Part shown: positions 12,346 to 22,528 of the stretch, in pieces
Numbering within the stretch: position 1 is the stretch's first letter
Layout: each line of letters begins with the position of its first letter
DNA from: Cristatella mucedo
Lineage: Eukaryota > Bryozoa > Phylactolaemata > Cristatellidae
Assembly: GCA_009760855.2 (NCBI GenBank)
Contig: WPIO01000019.1
Location: 6,371,501 to 6,435,500, forward strand
Direction: 5' to 3'
Length of the DNA: 64,000 nt
Notes under the pieces: model-generated
Told to the model about the DNA's origin: nothing
The model's database searches: none
The model's input: the letters and a program-made list of their open reading frames with translations, nothing else
Made by a program: the position numbers and the translations under genes

Positions 12346-12419
12346 CTGGCCACACGTGATCAGGCGAGGACTTGACAGGGTCACAGCATAAACAGCCACG
12401 GCTGATCGGCACATAGCCA

Positions 12420-13200
12420 GCTATTCTTGCAGTGAAGAATGCAAGTAAACATAGTAATGAGAGTGTATAGCTAGGTAGATTCAAGGATTGCCCTTAGAGT
12501 TTTAAAACCGTTAAGACTGATTTGTAAAATGGGTGAATTGTTGGCACCTACGATATTTCACCAAGAAGCCAATTGGTAGAACCAATATGTAGGAACAGAG
12601 CATATAACCGCCTTGTTAAACTGTTCACCGTGTCACACTTGTAAGGTAAACCATGAGCCAGACATAAAAGCAATGGCATTCTAGTCCAGGCAATACAAAC
12701 TATGTGACAAATCTGCTTAGCCATCGAGTCACCAATACAAAATTATCCTTGCAAAATGACGAGGCTTGCTCTGCTGTCAGCAGATTATGACACTTCGTTT
12801 CTACAATCTTTCATTGCTACCCTCTCTCCTGCTTCAGTTATGCTCCTCAAGTGCTAATTCTTGATTTGCAGTGATAGCCATCAATGGCACATAAAAGTCT
12901 GCATTGGCTTTGAGAGCAACACTGAAAACTCTCGGAAACAACCACTTAGAACTCAGCGGGAGCAGTTACAAAGACAAATTTACTGTGTACCTTCTCTGCC
13001 ATAACAACCATTAGCCATTACGGCTGTAAGTTGCAAACAAAGGTACCCCTTATACACATGCACCCAAATACAAATAATAGCAAAACGGTTATGTAGGGCC
13101 ATATTAGAACCAAATCTCTTTCGCAAGCCTGTCATTCATGATTCATGCACACACTCGAGTACACACACACTCCCGAGCGCGGGTACACACACACTCCCGC
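12420..13200. other. No supported gene
   Basis: AT-rich unique sequence; no convincing exon or repeat family seen. Confidence 0.4.
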
Positions 13201-13204
13201 ACCG

Positions 13205-13205
<1 letters not shown>

Positions 13206-13247
<42 letters not shown>
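13206..13247. repeat. (CA)n microsatellite
   Basis: About 21 CA units, preceded by a degenerate CACACTC-containing stretch from 13147. Confidence 0.95.
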
Positions 13248-13248
<1 letters not shown>

Positions 13249-13249
13249 C

Positions 13250-15000
13250 TCAGCCAAAGTCATCTGCAATTGCACCAAGTCCTGAAGGCCAAGTGGCCAC
13301 ATTAATACTATAAGTCTATAATTTGCTTGGTCTGACTGTACGGCACACTTCAAATGTAAGTATGTATACTAAAATTAACTTGGGTGTTGCAACAACATTA
13401 CACGATAAACGTGTACTACAAAAGCATAGCAAATGTATTTACATCACAATTAAGTATGGTGGGTCTTTCAAGGATTATATTATTTCAAAGGGTTTGCAAG
13501 GGCCCACATAAAACTGTTACGATTCAAGAACTTTGATTTTATACGGAAGCCAGCAGATGACGACGTTGACTGACCGATGTGGAGGAGAGTGGAGAAGTCA
13601 GCAGCTGGTTCCAGCTGGTCTTGCTTATTCTACTGAGAGGACTCGAAACTGCTAAAAAAGGCACATCTACACTTTTAACGTGCGCTTAATGATAGTATTT
13701 CAATAAACGTAGGCAATTGCGAAGCATCCGCTCGAACCTAACCTGAATAAATCGGAAGACCAGGGGTGAGTGTACGTGGCTTTAACTCGTCCCATTAGCT
13801 ACTGCAAGCACTGCTAGCTATAATCCATGCCAGGCATAGTCCGACAAATCTTTATGTGAAGGACTAAACTTTGACCTTGCCCAAGCACGCTAAGAAAGGA
13901 TGACGATGGGTGGCTATGGCAACAGCACGATCTTTGGATAAACCATGGCCAAGAGCTGCAGAACCAGTTATTTTAGACCTCTTCATCATCCAAACACGGG
14001 CTTCATTTCTCCTCTCTTTCGTCTGCCTACATATTTTTTTCCTGAAAGCCAACCTGCCAGGCTCCCAAATTGCTCTGCTACTGCAATCATCACTCAAACT
14101 TGAGCTCCATACAGCATATTTCTTCAAAACGCACTTGGACGTCAGAAGAGCAGATATAGTAAAATGATTGCAATGTATTTGCTATATTTATAAAACAATT
14201 ATAATAATATCACAACCATATAGTATACTAATTTAACTAAGTCTCTATCTCTGCTGCTTACATAGTCATTTACATGAGCAGGAAGAAGCCGGCTTCTTCT
14301 GTCGGTGGCCGTGGTGTGAAGCAAAAATGCTAAAAAAAAATGCAATCCAATCATTCAGCCTCAGAAACGCTTTGTGTTAAACACCAAAACCCCATAGCGG
14401 TCAAGTAATCTATTGCAGTTTTAAAGAAAACCACAATGCACCAATTACCAGCGACAGTTGTTCCACTTTGACTTGAGGTGGCCCAGATCCGTCTCCACTG
14501 GACCCATCGGTTCATTTTTAGCAGTGGGCCGACACTTTTGAGAATGGGTGAATCTCCTAACTTAATAATCGGTCAAGTCGATCAAGAATTATGTTCAGCA
14601 TGCGATGTGATAGGTAGGTAACCACTCCGTGGATACTTAGTACCAAGGAGAAATAAAAAGGCAGATCCAATACAGAGACACGCCATACAGTTTTAAATAC
14701 TAAGATGAAATACAAATAAAATACAAATACACCTCAAGCGAAGCATTTTTGAAAAACATTTGTCTTTTAGAGCTTGTCTCTGTCTACAAGTGAGAACACT
14801 GCAGTTTACTTTGAAGGGAACATAACAGTATGGCAAGTAATATCTCTCACTACTACATTACACTCGTTATGTCAAACAGCAGACAACAATAAATCTTTGC
14901 CACAATATTTGAAGCACTTCATTGAAAGGCTTCTCCATTGCCAGCTAAGCTGCTTCAGTAATGCCATGCGGTTCACATAACAAGGTCCTCGTTCAAAAAA
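13250..15000. other. No supported gene
   Basis: Mostly unique AT-rich sequence. The minus frame 13864-14127 is basic (KTKERRNEARVWMMKRSK) and ends in KVKV, so it could be a terminal exon, but I cannot connect it to anything. Confidence 0.4.
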
Positions 15001-15060
15001 ACCAACATTAGCACTTGCATAGGGCAGGCTCCTTGAGTAACACCAACATTCTCACAGCTC

Positions 15061-15617
15061 TTGCAATACAACCCACTTGCTGCATGTATTGATGATATCC
15101 GCACATGGATGGCAGCAAATTTCCTAAAATTAAACGATGATAAAACTAACTTACTAGTTATGGTCAAACCCAGTGTGATTCACAAATTGAAGCTCCCCCA
15201 CCAGGCCAAGCATCGTACCACCTGCTTTTCGAAATCCAACAGTCTACCAATACCTCGTACAAACCTCAAATCCTTTGGAGACCGTGCATCATTTAGTTAG
15301 TATTCTTCCAAAGCCTGGAACCACATTTAAAAGGAACTTAAAAACATCTATTTAGGATAGCATTTAGTGGGTCTCCGTGATTCGTCCTTGATGTGCTTAT
15401 TCGTGCTGACACTGTGTATGCTGCCACTAACCACATTTGCATGCTGACCCTGTGCATGTCACCTTTAACCATGTTATTCATGTTGTTTATCGAGCATGAT
15501 ATTACTCACCATTCAATCGCGTTTCCCTTTGCAGCAAATGTAAATCGCCTAGAAAGAGATTGAGTTCTCTGAGGGCGCTTTATCAGGTGCATTATTATTA
15601 TTATTATTATTATTACA
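15061..15617 (+). mobile_element. LINE A, internally deleted copy
   Basis: Starts in the RT region (LAACIDDIRTWMAANFLKLN, then DDKTNLLVM) and at about 15195 jumps to the C-terminal block PHQAKHRTTCFSKSN. It then runs through the complete 3' end to (ATT)n at 15592-15617. Roughly 190 codons present in the 49-50 kb copy are missing. Confidence 0.85.
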
Positions 15618-15639
15618 GAGTATCCATGCTTAATTCTAA

Positions 15640-15840
15640 ATGCAGAATGTAGGTATCTCTGTAACTCCACAAAGCCACAAAGATTATGTGCGTGTTACGC
15701 AGAAGAGTTTTCGGTATGCATTCGGTAGCTAACACATTTCATCTCACACAACAAACAGAAATTGGGAAGCATAGCAGAGTCTGGTGAGCAGTTGATGTAG
15801 TGAGTAGAATGGAAATAGCTACTCAGGACCGCTGGAAAGG
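15640..15840 (-). mobile_element. LINE B 3' fragment
   Basis: Reverse complement of the B-family end: GTAACTCCACAAAGCC and the following GCATAGCAGAGTC segment match the 6.3-6.5 kb copy. Confidence 0.65.
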
Positions 15841-16004
15841 ATGAGCGATAAGCAGCAGCAGGAGAGTAGTTGCATAGTAATTGGAGAGAATAGTAGAACT
15901 ACACGTCAGCCACTTTGGTATCTCTGCCTGATACCAATTAGCTACTCGTCTCCTTATCTACTTATATTTTACTTTAGTTCTCCCACTCTGACTGTCTCAG
16001 TCTC

Positions 16005-16026
16005 TCTCTCAACTTATCTATCCATA

Positions 16027-16061
<35 letters not shown>

Positions 16062-16107
16062 GACTCTCTCTCAGTCCATCAATGGTAGCTACATAGCTAT
16101 CTATCTA

Positions 16108-16191
<84 letters not shown>

Positions 16192-16320
16192 AGTCTCTCT
16201 CCCTCCAATTTCTCCTTCAGAGTTTCTCCCTATGACTTTATTTCTCTCTCACTATCTATCTATCTAACAAATTCAACTATAGTGTCTACCTCTCTCTACT
16301 ATCTATCTCTCTCTCTCTGA
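16005..16320. repeat. Long (CT)n microsatellite and CT-rich block
   Basis: Pure CT runs at about 16111-16189, flanked by imperfect CTCTCT/CTAT repeats. The open frame through it is a consequence of the repeat. Confidence 0.95.
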
Positions 16321-16539
16321 TCTGACTCACCATCTATCTGTCTCTCTCTCCCCTTCTGTTGCTGTGGTGGATGTTATGTGGGATCAGCAAATACTCTGGG
16401 GTTTATTAGAGCATCTGGCCTAAGAACACCATCAGCTGGGTACCTCGGCACTGGTTTTAGCACCGAAATACAGCAGTCCAGGCTTACATTGGAGTATATT
16501 GGCGCTCCTACGTTGTTACATCCATCCCGGGCTTATGCC

Positions 16540-17660
16540 ATCGGATAAACAAGGATGAGAACTTCTAACATACTCGCTGCAAATAGGAACCCGACTGATA
16601 GCAAGTCTATGTCAAGTATATGCCTTGATGCCTGTCTGGAATACCACAAAGCTACAAAGACTAAGTAGATGTTTAGCTGGAGAATTTCGTATAATAGTAA
16701 TAATACACTTGATAAAGCGCCCTCAGAGAACTCAAATCTCTTTCTAGGTGCTTTATATTTGCTGCAAAGGATTAGTGCACTCAAAGCCAAAGTGGCGTAC
16801 ACACAGCAGCCAACGGACTCCATCTTGCAGTTCGATTATATGCAGGCCGGTACTGCTCCTCTGCTAAACCACTGGTGAATAGCTGTTGGGAGCATCATCA
16901 AGAGGGGCCGGTGCGCAGCCGTGTTCCGCCTGTGCGATGTGGCGTGGACGCAGGCCGATAACCCGCTGGTGAACAGATGGTGGATTCACCATCAGGGTCG
17001 GCCGGTGCACAGATGTGGTGCCTCGGCTGAGTCATCGGGGTCGGCCAGCATGCAGCCGCGATCGAGCGGTGAGACTCGAGTGGGATAGTGAGGCAAAGGA
17101 AGTCGTGCTTCCCTCCGCTCCGTGCATCGTACATTAAGCTGGTGGTGGTCATCGGCTGGCGTTTTTGCGTGCTGTGCGAATCGAACGACACATCTCATGA
17201 AACAATGAGAAAGTGAGAAGTATAGCTGAGTCGGGAGGGCAGTGGAGGAAGTGAGTAGCATGAATCAGCAGCTAAGAATGGCTGTGCAAGATGTGCTGCA
17301 TTCGGCAGCAGAAAAGATATTGTGGCAGAAGAATTTTGGAAGTGAGTTCCACAGAAGTCCAAGATCTGCAAAGCAAAATCTTCTGCGGCCAACGGTCTTT
17401 AGGCGGAGGAATAGAACAACTAATTGATCGTCCATGGAGGACCTGAAGGCACGAGGAGGCTAAAACCGATACCGGAATTCAGCTAGGTATGAAGGAGCCA
17501 AGCCGTGGCGGGCCTTGTGGGTCAGCGTAAGAACTTTTCTCTGAATCAGTTGATCAACAGGCAGCCATCCAAGCTCTTTCAGCAAAGGAGACCCGTGGAC
17601 AAACCTTTGTGACTTGTAAACTAGCCTTGCAGCCACATTATCACCGGCTGCAGCAGCCTA
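16540..17660 (-). mobile_element. LINE B fragments, interrupted by a LINE A tail
   Basis: Segments 16540-16685 and 17185-17660 are reverse-strand LINE B (compare 32180-32630: GTGAGTTCC, GCCAAGCCGTG, GGGTCAGCGTAAGAAC). A LINE A 3' end lies at 16690-16770. The stretch 16775-17185 is unassigned and GC-rich. Confidence 0.65.
16690..16770 (-). mobile_element. LINE A 3' tail fragment
   Basis: AATAATACACTTGATAAAGC followed by the reverse of the A-family hairpin. Extremely 5'-truncated, inside LINE B. Confidence 0.75.
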
Positions 17661-17669
17661 AGGGCTAAA

Positions 17670-18230
17670 AGGGTGAGTGTAAAGTCACGTCGTTCGCATG
17701 AAAAACGCATGGGCTATGAAAACGAGCTGTTAAGGCATATTTGGTCCTAAACGCTGTCACCCATTTCACATAGGCAATTGTAGACGCAATAATCAACCGT
17801 ATACTTTAGTCACACGTACACACGATGTTACTTTGATCTACGAAAATATATCCAACATATAGCCACTTTTACTGAGTATTCACCTATACAGCACGCGGTC
17901 AGATACCAATTTCGTAGCAGTAGTAACACGTTACCCTTAGGGCCCATGTAACGATGCAGTTCGGTTATGAATCCTGAACGCGACCTTATCGTTGCTTGTT
18001 TGGTACTGCGTCGGCCTGCGTGTGCATGAGGTCTCAAAAGATTCCATACCATCAACGCTTAAGCCAACGTTAAATTCCTTTCAAACTCGAGCACGTGCAC
18101 CGTTACTTAGCGAATCGACTAGGACGCTCAACCTGCAAGTAACATCGGACCACTCGGCGCCTGAGAGCCGCTAAAGCGGTCCAAACTCGACGCCTCCAAC
18201 ACACGCCAACTAAGAATTATACTTAAGTTA
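17670..18230. other. No supported gene
   Basis: Unique, moderately CpG-containing sequence leading into the promoter/LTR-like segment that follows. Confidence 0.4.
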
Positions 18231-18239
18231 TAAATATAA

Positions 18240-18660
18240 ACCATGAATATGAACGTTTCTTTGAGTTAGCCACGAACATTCCTCCGCCTCCCAACGCATC
18301 TAGTGCGGCGTACCTGCTAGCTCTGGCGTTGGGAGACCCGGCCGACAGCGGAACGTCCATGGCGACGGAGAGTTCGCAATAGCCGCCCGCTACAGATGAC
18401 GCGTTATTGGACAAAAGCCAGCCAATCGTATTATATATCAATCCTCTTCCGCTGGATCGGGAAGAAAGAATGAACGCGATTGGTAACTTTTTGGGCGTCG
18501 TAGCACGCACATCGGCAGCGCATCGGGCTGCTCGCCTGCCATCAAGTAAATAAAGCCTGTCGAGAAGACATCGAGTTTGTTCACGGAGCAACCCCCTTCC
18601 CCACTAGACGTCGAACTGTGCCAGTGAATGATATAGCCCGCTTGTTCTTCTGGGTTCATT
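18240..18660. promoter_or_regulatory. Promoter- or LTR-like segment
   Basis: On the plus strand a CCAAT box (AGCCAATCG, about 18419-18427) is followed by TATTATATATC (18430-18440), then AATAAA at 18549-18554. That order fits an LTR (promoter then poly(A) site), but I could not find matching TG/CA ends or a target duplication. On the minus strand ATG at 18361 opens MDVPLSAGSPNARAS, followed by a GTACGC donor-like site, which would fit a first exon instead. Confidence 0.25.
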
Positions 18661-18714
18661 GCGCCGTTTTTTGCGCCATTACGGGCCGGGACCGAGGCTG
18701 CACCAGTAATCGAG

Positions 18715-18870
18715 TAATAGTACCAGTAATATTATTATTATACTATATTATTATATTATATTATATATAATATTATATAATAATATTATTATTGTGTAAT
18801 TAATAATATCAATAATATAGTATATTATATTATACTATATATTGCTACTATGTTATTACAGGTACTATTA
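18715..18870. repeat. AT-rich inverted repeat (possible cruciform)
   Basis: Arms TAATAGTACCAGTAAT (18715-18730) and ATTACAGGTACTATTA (18855-18870) are inverted copies with one mismatch. They enclose about 120 bases made almost only of A and T, itself rich in palindromic ATATTAT units. Confidence 0.85.
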
Positions 18871-19084
18871 CGGGCTGCACCAGTCTATCTAACCCCCCCC
18901 CAACCCTCCTGACAGGCTGGACAGGAGCGAAAATGAGGTTCGAGGACCAAGGGTAGCGAGGCTGAACTATCTGCCGTGCGTCTGCCAGCGAACCGGATGA
19001 AGGTATCGTCTTAGACTTACGTTGCAGACCAACAGGCTTATTTCTTCTAGCGGACCAGCAAGAGGCTCGTCTTGCTTATCTATG

Positions 19085-19200
19085 GAATTAACCACTCAAT
19101 CGTGCTTCCTTTGCAGCAAATGTAAAGTGCCCAGAAAAAGATCGAGTTCTGTGAGGGCAATATATCAAGTGCATTATTATTACTACCACTATTATTACTA
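19085..19200 (+). mobile_element. LINE A 3' tail fragment
   Basis: CTTTGCAGCAAATGTAAAGT, the hairpin region and a degraded ATT tail. Extremely 5'-truncated. Confidence 0.75.
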
Positions 19201-19325
19201 ATCACTACGCCAAGGATTTACGATTTACAATAACGCCCGGTAAAAAAACGGTGGTTGTTCCGACTCCTGAGAGTCCGATAGACCAGCTGTTCCTGCTGCT
19301 GAGGACGCGGCGATGAAGGAGACAG

Positions 19326-19673
19326 CTATGACCATACGTGAGCGCTCTGGAATTCATAAGCCGAGCACGCTCGGCGAGCAAACTCCTTACATAATTTCGG
19401 GCCTCCGCCGCGTTGAAATTGAAGTGCGTCTAAGCGACGGCAGCTAAGCAGAACCATGAAAAGTGGTAATACAATTGCAACAAGTGAAAACAAGACGAAA
19501 CGTGCATAGACGTCATTATTTATGGGAAAACGTTTTACGAAAACCCCCAACTCAGTGCATGCATCATCATCTCGATTCTTTTTGAAGTTGAACATCCTCA
19601 TTCGTTTCAGCGTTATAGTTTGTAGAGGGCCGTCGCTGCTTCCAAGTAGTATACAAAGCAGCATGCCTAACAA
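19326..19673 (-). CDS. Hypothetical small membrane protein ORF
   Basis: Uninterrupted minus frame in a locally CpG-containing stretch. After a better ATG at 19594 it reads MFNFKKNRDDDACTELGVFV, then a hydrophobic helix FVLFSLVAIVLPLFMVLL followed by basic CRRLDALQF. The charge pattern suits a single-pass or first-helix segment; the helix loosely recalls VMA21 TM1, but no second helix is found. A GTAAGG donor-like site lies inside at about 19379. Could be a chance frame. Confidence 0.28.
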   Translation of the reverse strand: MLGMLLCILLGSSDGPLQTITLKRMRMFNFKKNRDDDACTELGVFVKRFPINNDVYARFVLFSLVAIVLPLFMVLLSCRRLDALQFQRGGGPKLCKEFARRACSAYEFQSAHVWS

Positions 19674-19699
19674 GCGAGTACTACGGACTGTGGCCCCTC

Positions 19700-20350
19700 T
19701 TGAACCTAACTAAAATGCGCAACTGCCGTCTGCCCCAACGTTAAGGCCCAAATTCGGCTCTCCGGCGAAAAATTATGTAATCATGGTGGAACGTGTACCT
19801 ATTTACGAGTTCTTCGTTCACTATCTGACGAAACTAGCAAATGCTCACCGACGAATACTGGCGGCTTAATTATTTAAACTTAGAGACCCTTCTTGTCCAT
19901 TCTCTATGTCAACACGAGCCGAATTTTCAGGCGGTATTGTCAAGTAGGTTTACACTAAGCAATGCCAAATATCGATCGTGGAAAAGTTCGCGAGCACCGT
20001 CATTTCCCATTCAACAGCCTATGCAGCAAAATGCTAGAGAAATATTTTCTCACAGCGCCCTGTCAGCTATGCAAGACCTTGTGTCTGAAGCATTCGGACA
20101 AAAAATCTCAAAAGTTTCAAAGGCGCAATACCCGCTATCCAGCTAGTCAAACTCGGATGTTGGCCGACCTGCTTAGATGACGCATCCTTACTGTGGACTA
20201 AGCGCAACAAATGTAGTATTAACTAATTATAAATAAGATTTGAAGTACATTAAAAAGTTTGAAGATAGACTGTAACCCTGCACTGCTCTAGGTAATTAAT
20301 ACATTTATTGACTTGCGTAGGCTTTGCCGGGAATGTTTCTAGACATGCTC
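19700..20350. other. No supported gene
   Basis: Contains a 101-codon plus frame (19841-20146) without recognisable motifs or clear splice signals. Confidence 0.35.
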
Positions 20351-20354
20351 AACA

Positions 20355-20515
20355 GCTGGCTTGGCCCAGCGGTCAAGGTGCTCGCCCTGACCGAGGTCGT
20401 AGGTTCTAGCCCTGTGGCACAAGTGAAACGCCTTATTACAGAATAAGTTCTCTTGATGGCGCTATGCAAGCGAATTGTACATAAATTATATATAAACCTT
20501 GCTCATGCCGCTCCT
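20355..20515 (+). mobile_element. SINE1 copy
   Basis: Head CTGGCTTGGCCCAGCGGTCA then the LINE-like tail with GTTCTCTTGATGGCGCTATG. Diverged from the consensus. Confidence 0.75.
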
Positions 20516-20548
20516 AAGCTGACTCGCAAGCCCCGCCACGGCTTATGA

Positions 20549-20725
20549 TAATAATATCCGTTTGATATAGCACCCCCAGAGAACTCAGATTTCTTTTTAG
20601 GCACTTACATTTGCTGCAAAGGAAGCCCAATCGAATAGTTAGTGGTAGCATGCTCAATAAACAACAAGAACAACATTGTTAGGGGTGAAATGTACAGGAT
20701 TGGCATGCAAGTATGGTTAATGGCG
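20549..20725 (-). mobile_element. LINE A 3' end
   Basis: ATAATAATATCC, then reverse hairpin and the region containing CAACATTGTTAGGGGTGAAA. Only the 3' untranslated part is present. Confidence 0.75.
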
Positions 20726-20734
20726 GCTCCTCTA

Positions 20735-21150
20735 TACTTAGCTTAATTGCTGCACCAGTTTCAGCCTCCGGATACTTACTTTCAGATCCTGTATGAACAA
20801 TAAAATAGCTGTTCCATTCCTCAGCTTAAAGACTGTTTGTGACAGCTTTTGTTGTGCATGTCCTAGACTGTGTAATTCACTTCCATGATTCTTACACAAC
20901 TACTCTCCTGCTGCCGACTGTGGCTCATCCTACCCAGTGGTCATGAGCTGCTACTTCCATGCTACTCATTAGCTCAACTGCTCACCTGACTCAGCTACGC
21001 TTCTCACTTTCTTACTTTCGTGAGCTGATATATTGTCTACCGAATGCTTACCGAAAGCCGCTTTGGCAGAGAGTGGGGTATGCAAAACTCTCCTTCGTGA
21101 CACCCACAGGGTCTTTGTGGAGTTACAGACGGACATACATTACATTCGTA
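20735..21150 (+). mobile_element. LINE B 3' end, decayed
   Basis: Parallel to 6045-6500 and 33865-34310: CTGCACCAGTTTCAGCCTCC, CCTAGACTGTG and the terminal ACACCCACAGGG. The reading frame is destroyed. Confidence 0.75.
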
Positions 21151-21689
21151 TTCTGTTGATTCTCCCCAAAGTCGAAGCCAAGTACACGGTACCACGCCCT
21201 ATGTAAGACGCTACTAGCAGCTACGTGCTAGTTTCTTCAAGTAAAGAATGACAATTACCAAACTACCTGGTTCAATGAGCATCCGGGGTCAAATTCTAAA
21301 ATAAAAACTTCCCTAATAGCCTATTTAATTAATAAGAAAAAACTGTCGTGTAAGTCGCTACACATCTTCTTTATGCCCACATTACTATAGATATATGCTT
21401 TCCTACGCGTGATAAATTTTTTGCAGTTCCTCAACCCTTGAGTTGAAAGGAATGTGAAAGTGACCTTTTACTAGCGTCCATACATCAGAGCAGTCACAGC
21501 AGTAGAACCGGTGACGTTTCGGCGCCTGCAATAATCAATTCGAGATGCACGGTTTTGTGGCTCTGAAGACGCGACAAGTGACACTACCATCAAGAGGCAC
21601 TATTGTACTTTCACACACATTTTGCTGCTTTGAAACCTCTTTCTAACTTGACAAGCAGATACAAGCTAAAGCAGTGTAGATATCAAGTC

Positions 21690-21805
21690 TTGTACTCACT
21701 TCAGGCCCCAGATAATGGGTTTGAGTCGTGGGAAGGACAACCCTTATTTGCCACTGCAATCTCCTGCCACTATATAAATGAGGCCGTTAAATCAGCTAAT
21801 CTTTC
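21690..21805 (+). mobile_element. SINE2 remnant
   Basis: GGGTTTGAGTCGTGGGA head-like part and AATGAGGCCGTTAAATCAGC tail match the SINE2 body at 54.0 kb. Confidence 0.5.
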
Positions 21806-21819
21806 CATTAGAGATGCAT

Positions 21820-22528
21820 CAGGCAAGTCTCCATAGTATCGCAAAGTACAAACAGTCAACACTATCAAATGATGTATAAAAAGAACCTTGATAACTGTAC
21901 TTGTAATGGTCAAAATTCTCTAATAACAAACTAAATCTGATTTAAATAACTATGGACAAGTCCAGAAATAAGAAAAAGTCCAAATTAAACCAGCAAACCT
22001 CTAGGTCGATTGGTTTGCAATTAATACTATACTAGTGTTAAGTTAAACATCAAAATAGATAAATTGAGTCACCAGCTGCACTACTTTTCCCCAAATGGAG
22101 CGACACCGAAATGCTACAATCAAGGAATAAAAACACAACGTTTCCAGTGATGATGTCGTTATTTTCCCCATCACATCACCTATGAACATAAGATCACGAG
22201 CGAGCAGAGCATAACCAGCTGCACACTGTGCTCAGATTACAGGTGCTTGGACGACACGTTAGGAGTAATCTCGGTAGTCGCCACCGAATCGACCCTAGTC
22301 GCAGGTGTAGCAGCTGTGAGTATCACGCGATCTGTTGCATCGTCGACAGGCTGAGGTTCATGCCAACACAGTCCAATACACACTTGTTTGCACACGTGCT
22401 GCAGCATCACACTCAGTGTCAGCGGCAATCATCTGGAAGTAGTCAGTCTGGAGCATGACCTTCCTAGGTCTTGCCACAAGTATGGAGTGATCTCTTTCTA
22501 ATTCGGATTCGAGCCAACCAACAGTGTG
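21820..22528. other. TIMM23 3' flank, no further gene
   Basis: The region after the TIMM23 stop is expected to contain its 3' UTR; I find no AATAAA on the minus strand close by. No other coding signal is convincing. Confidence 0.4.

Noticed and set aside
15841-16320. 159-codon Ser/Leu-rich frame
   Set aside because: Produced by the CT microsatellite.
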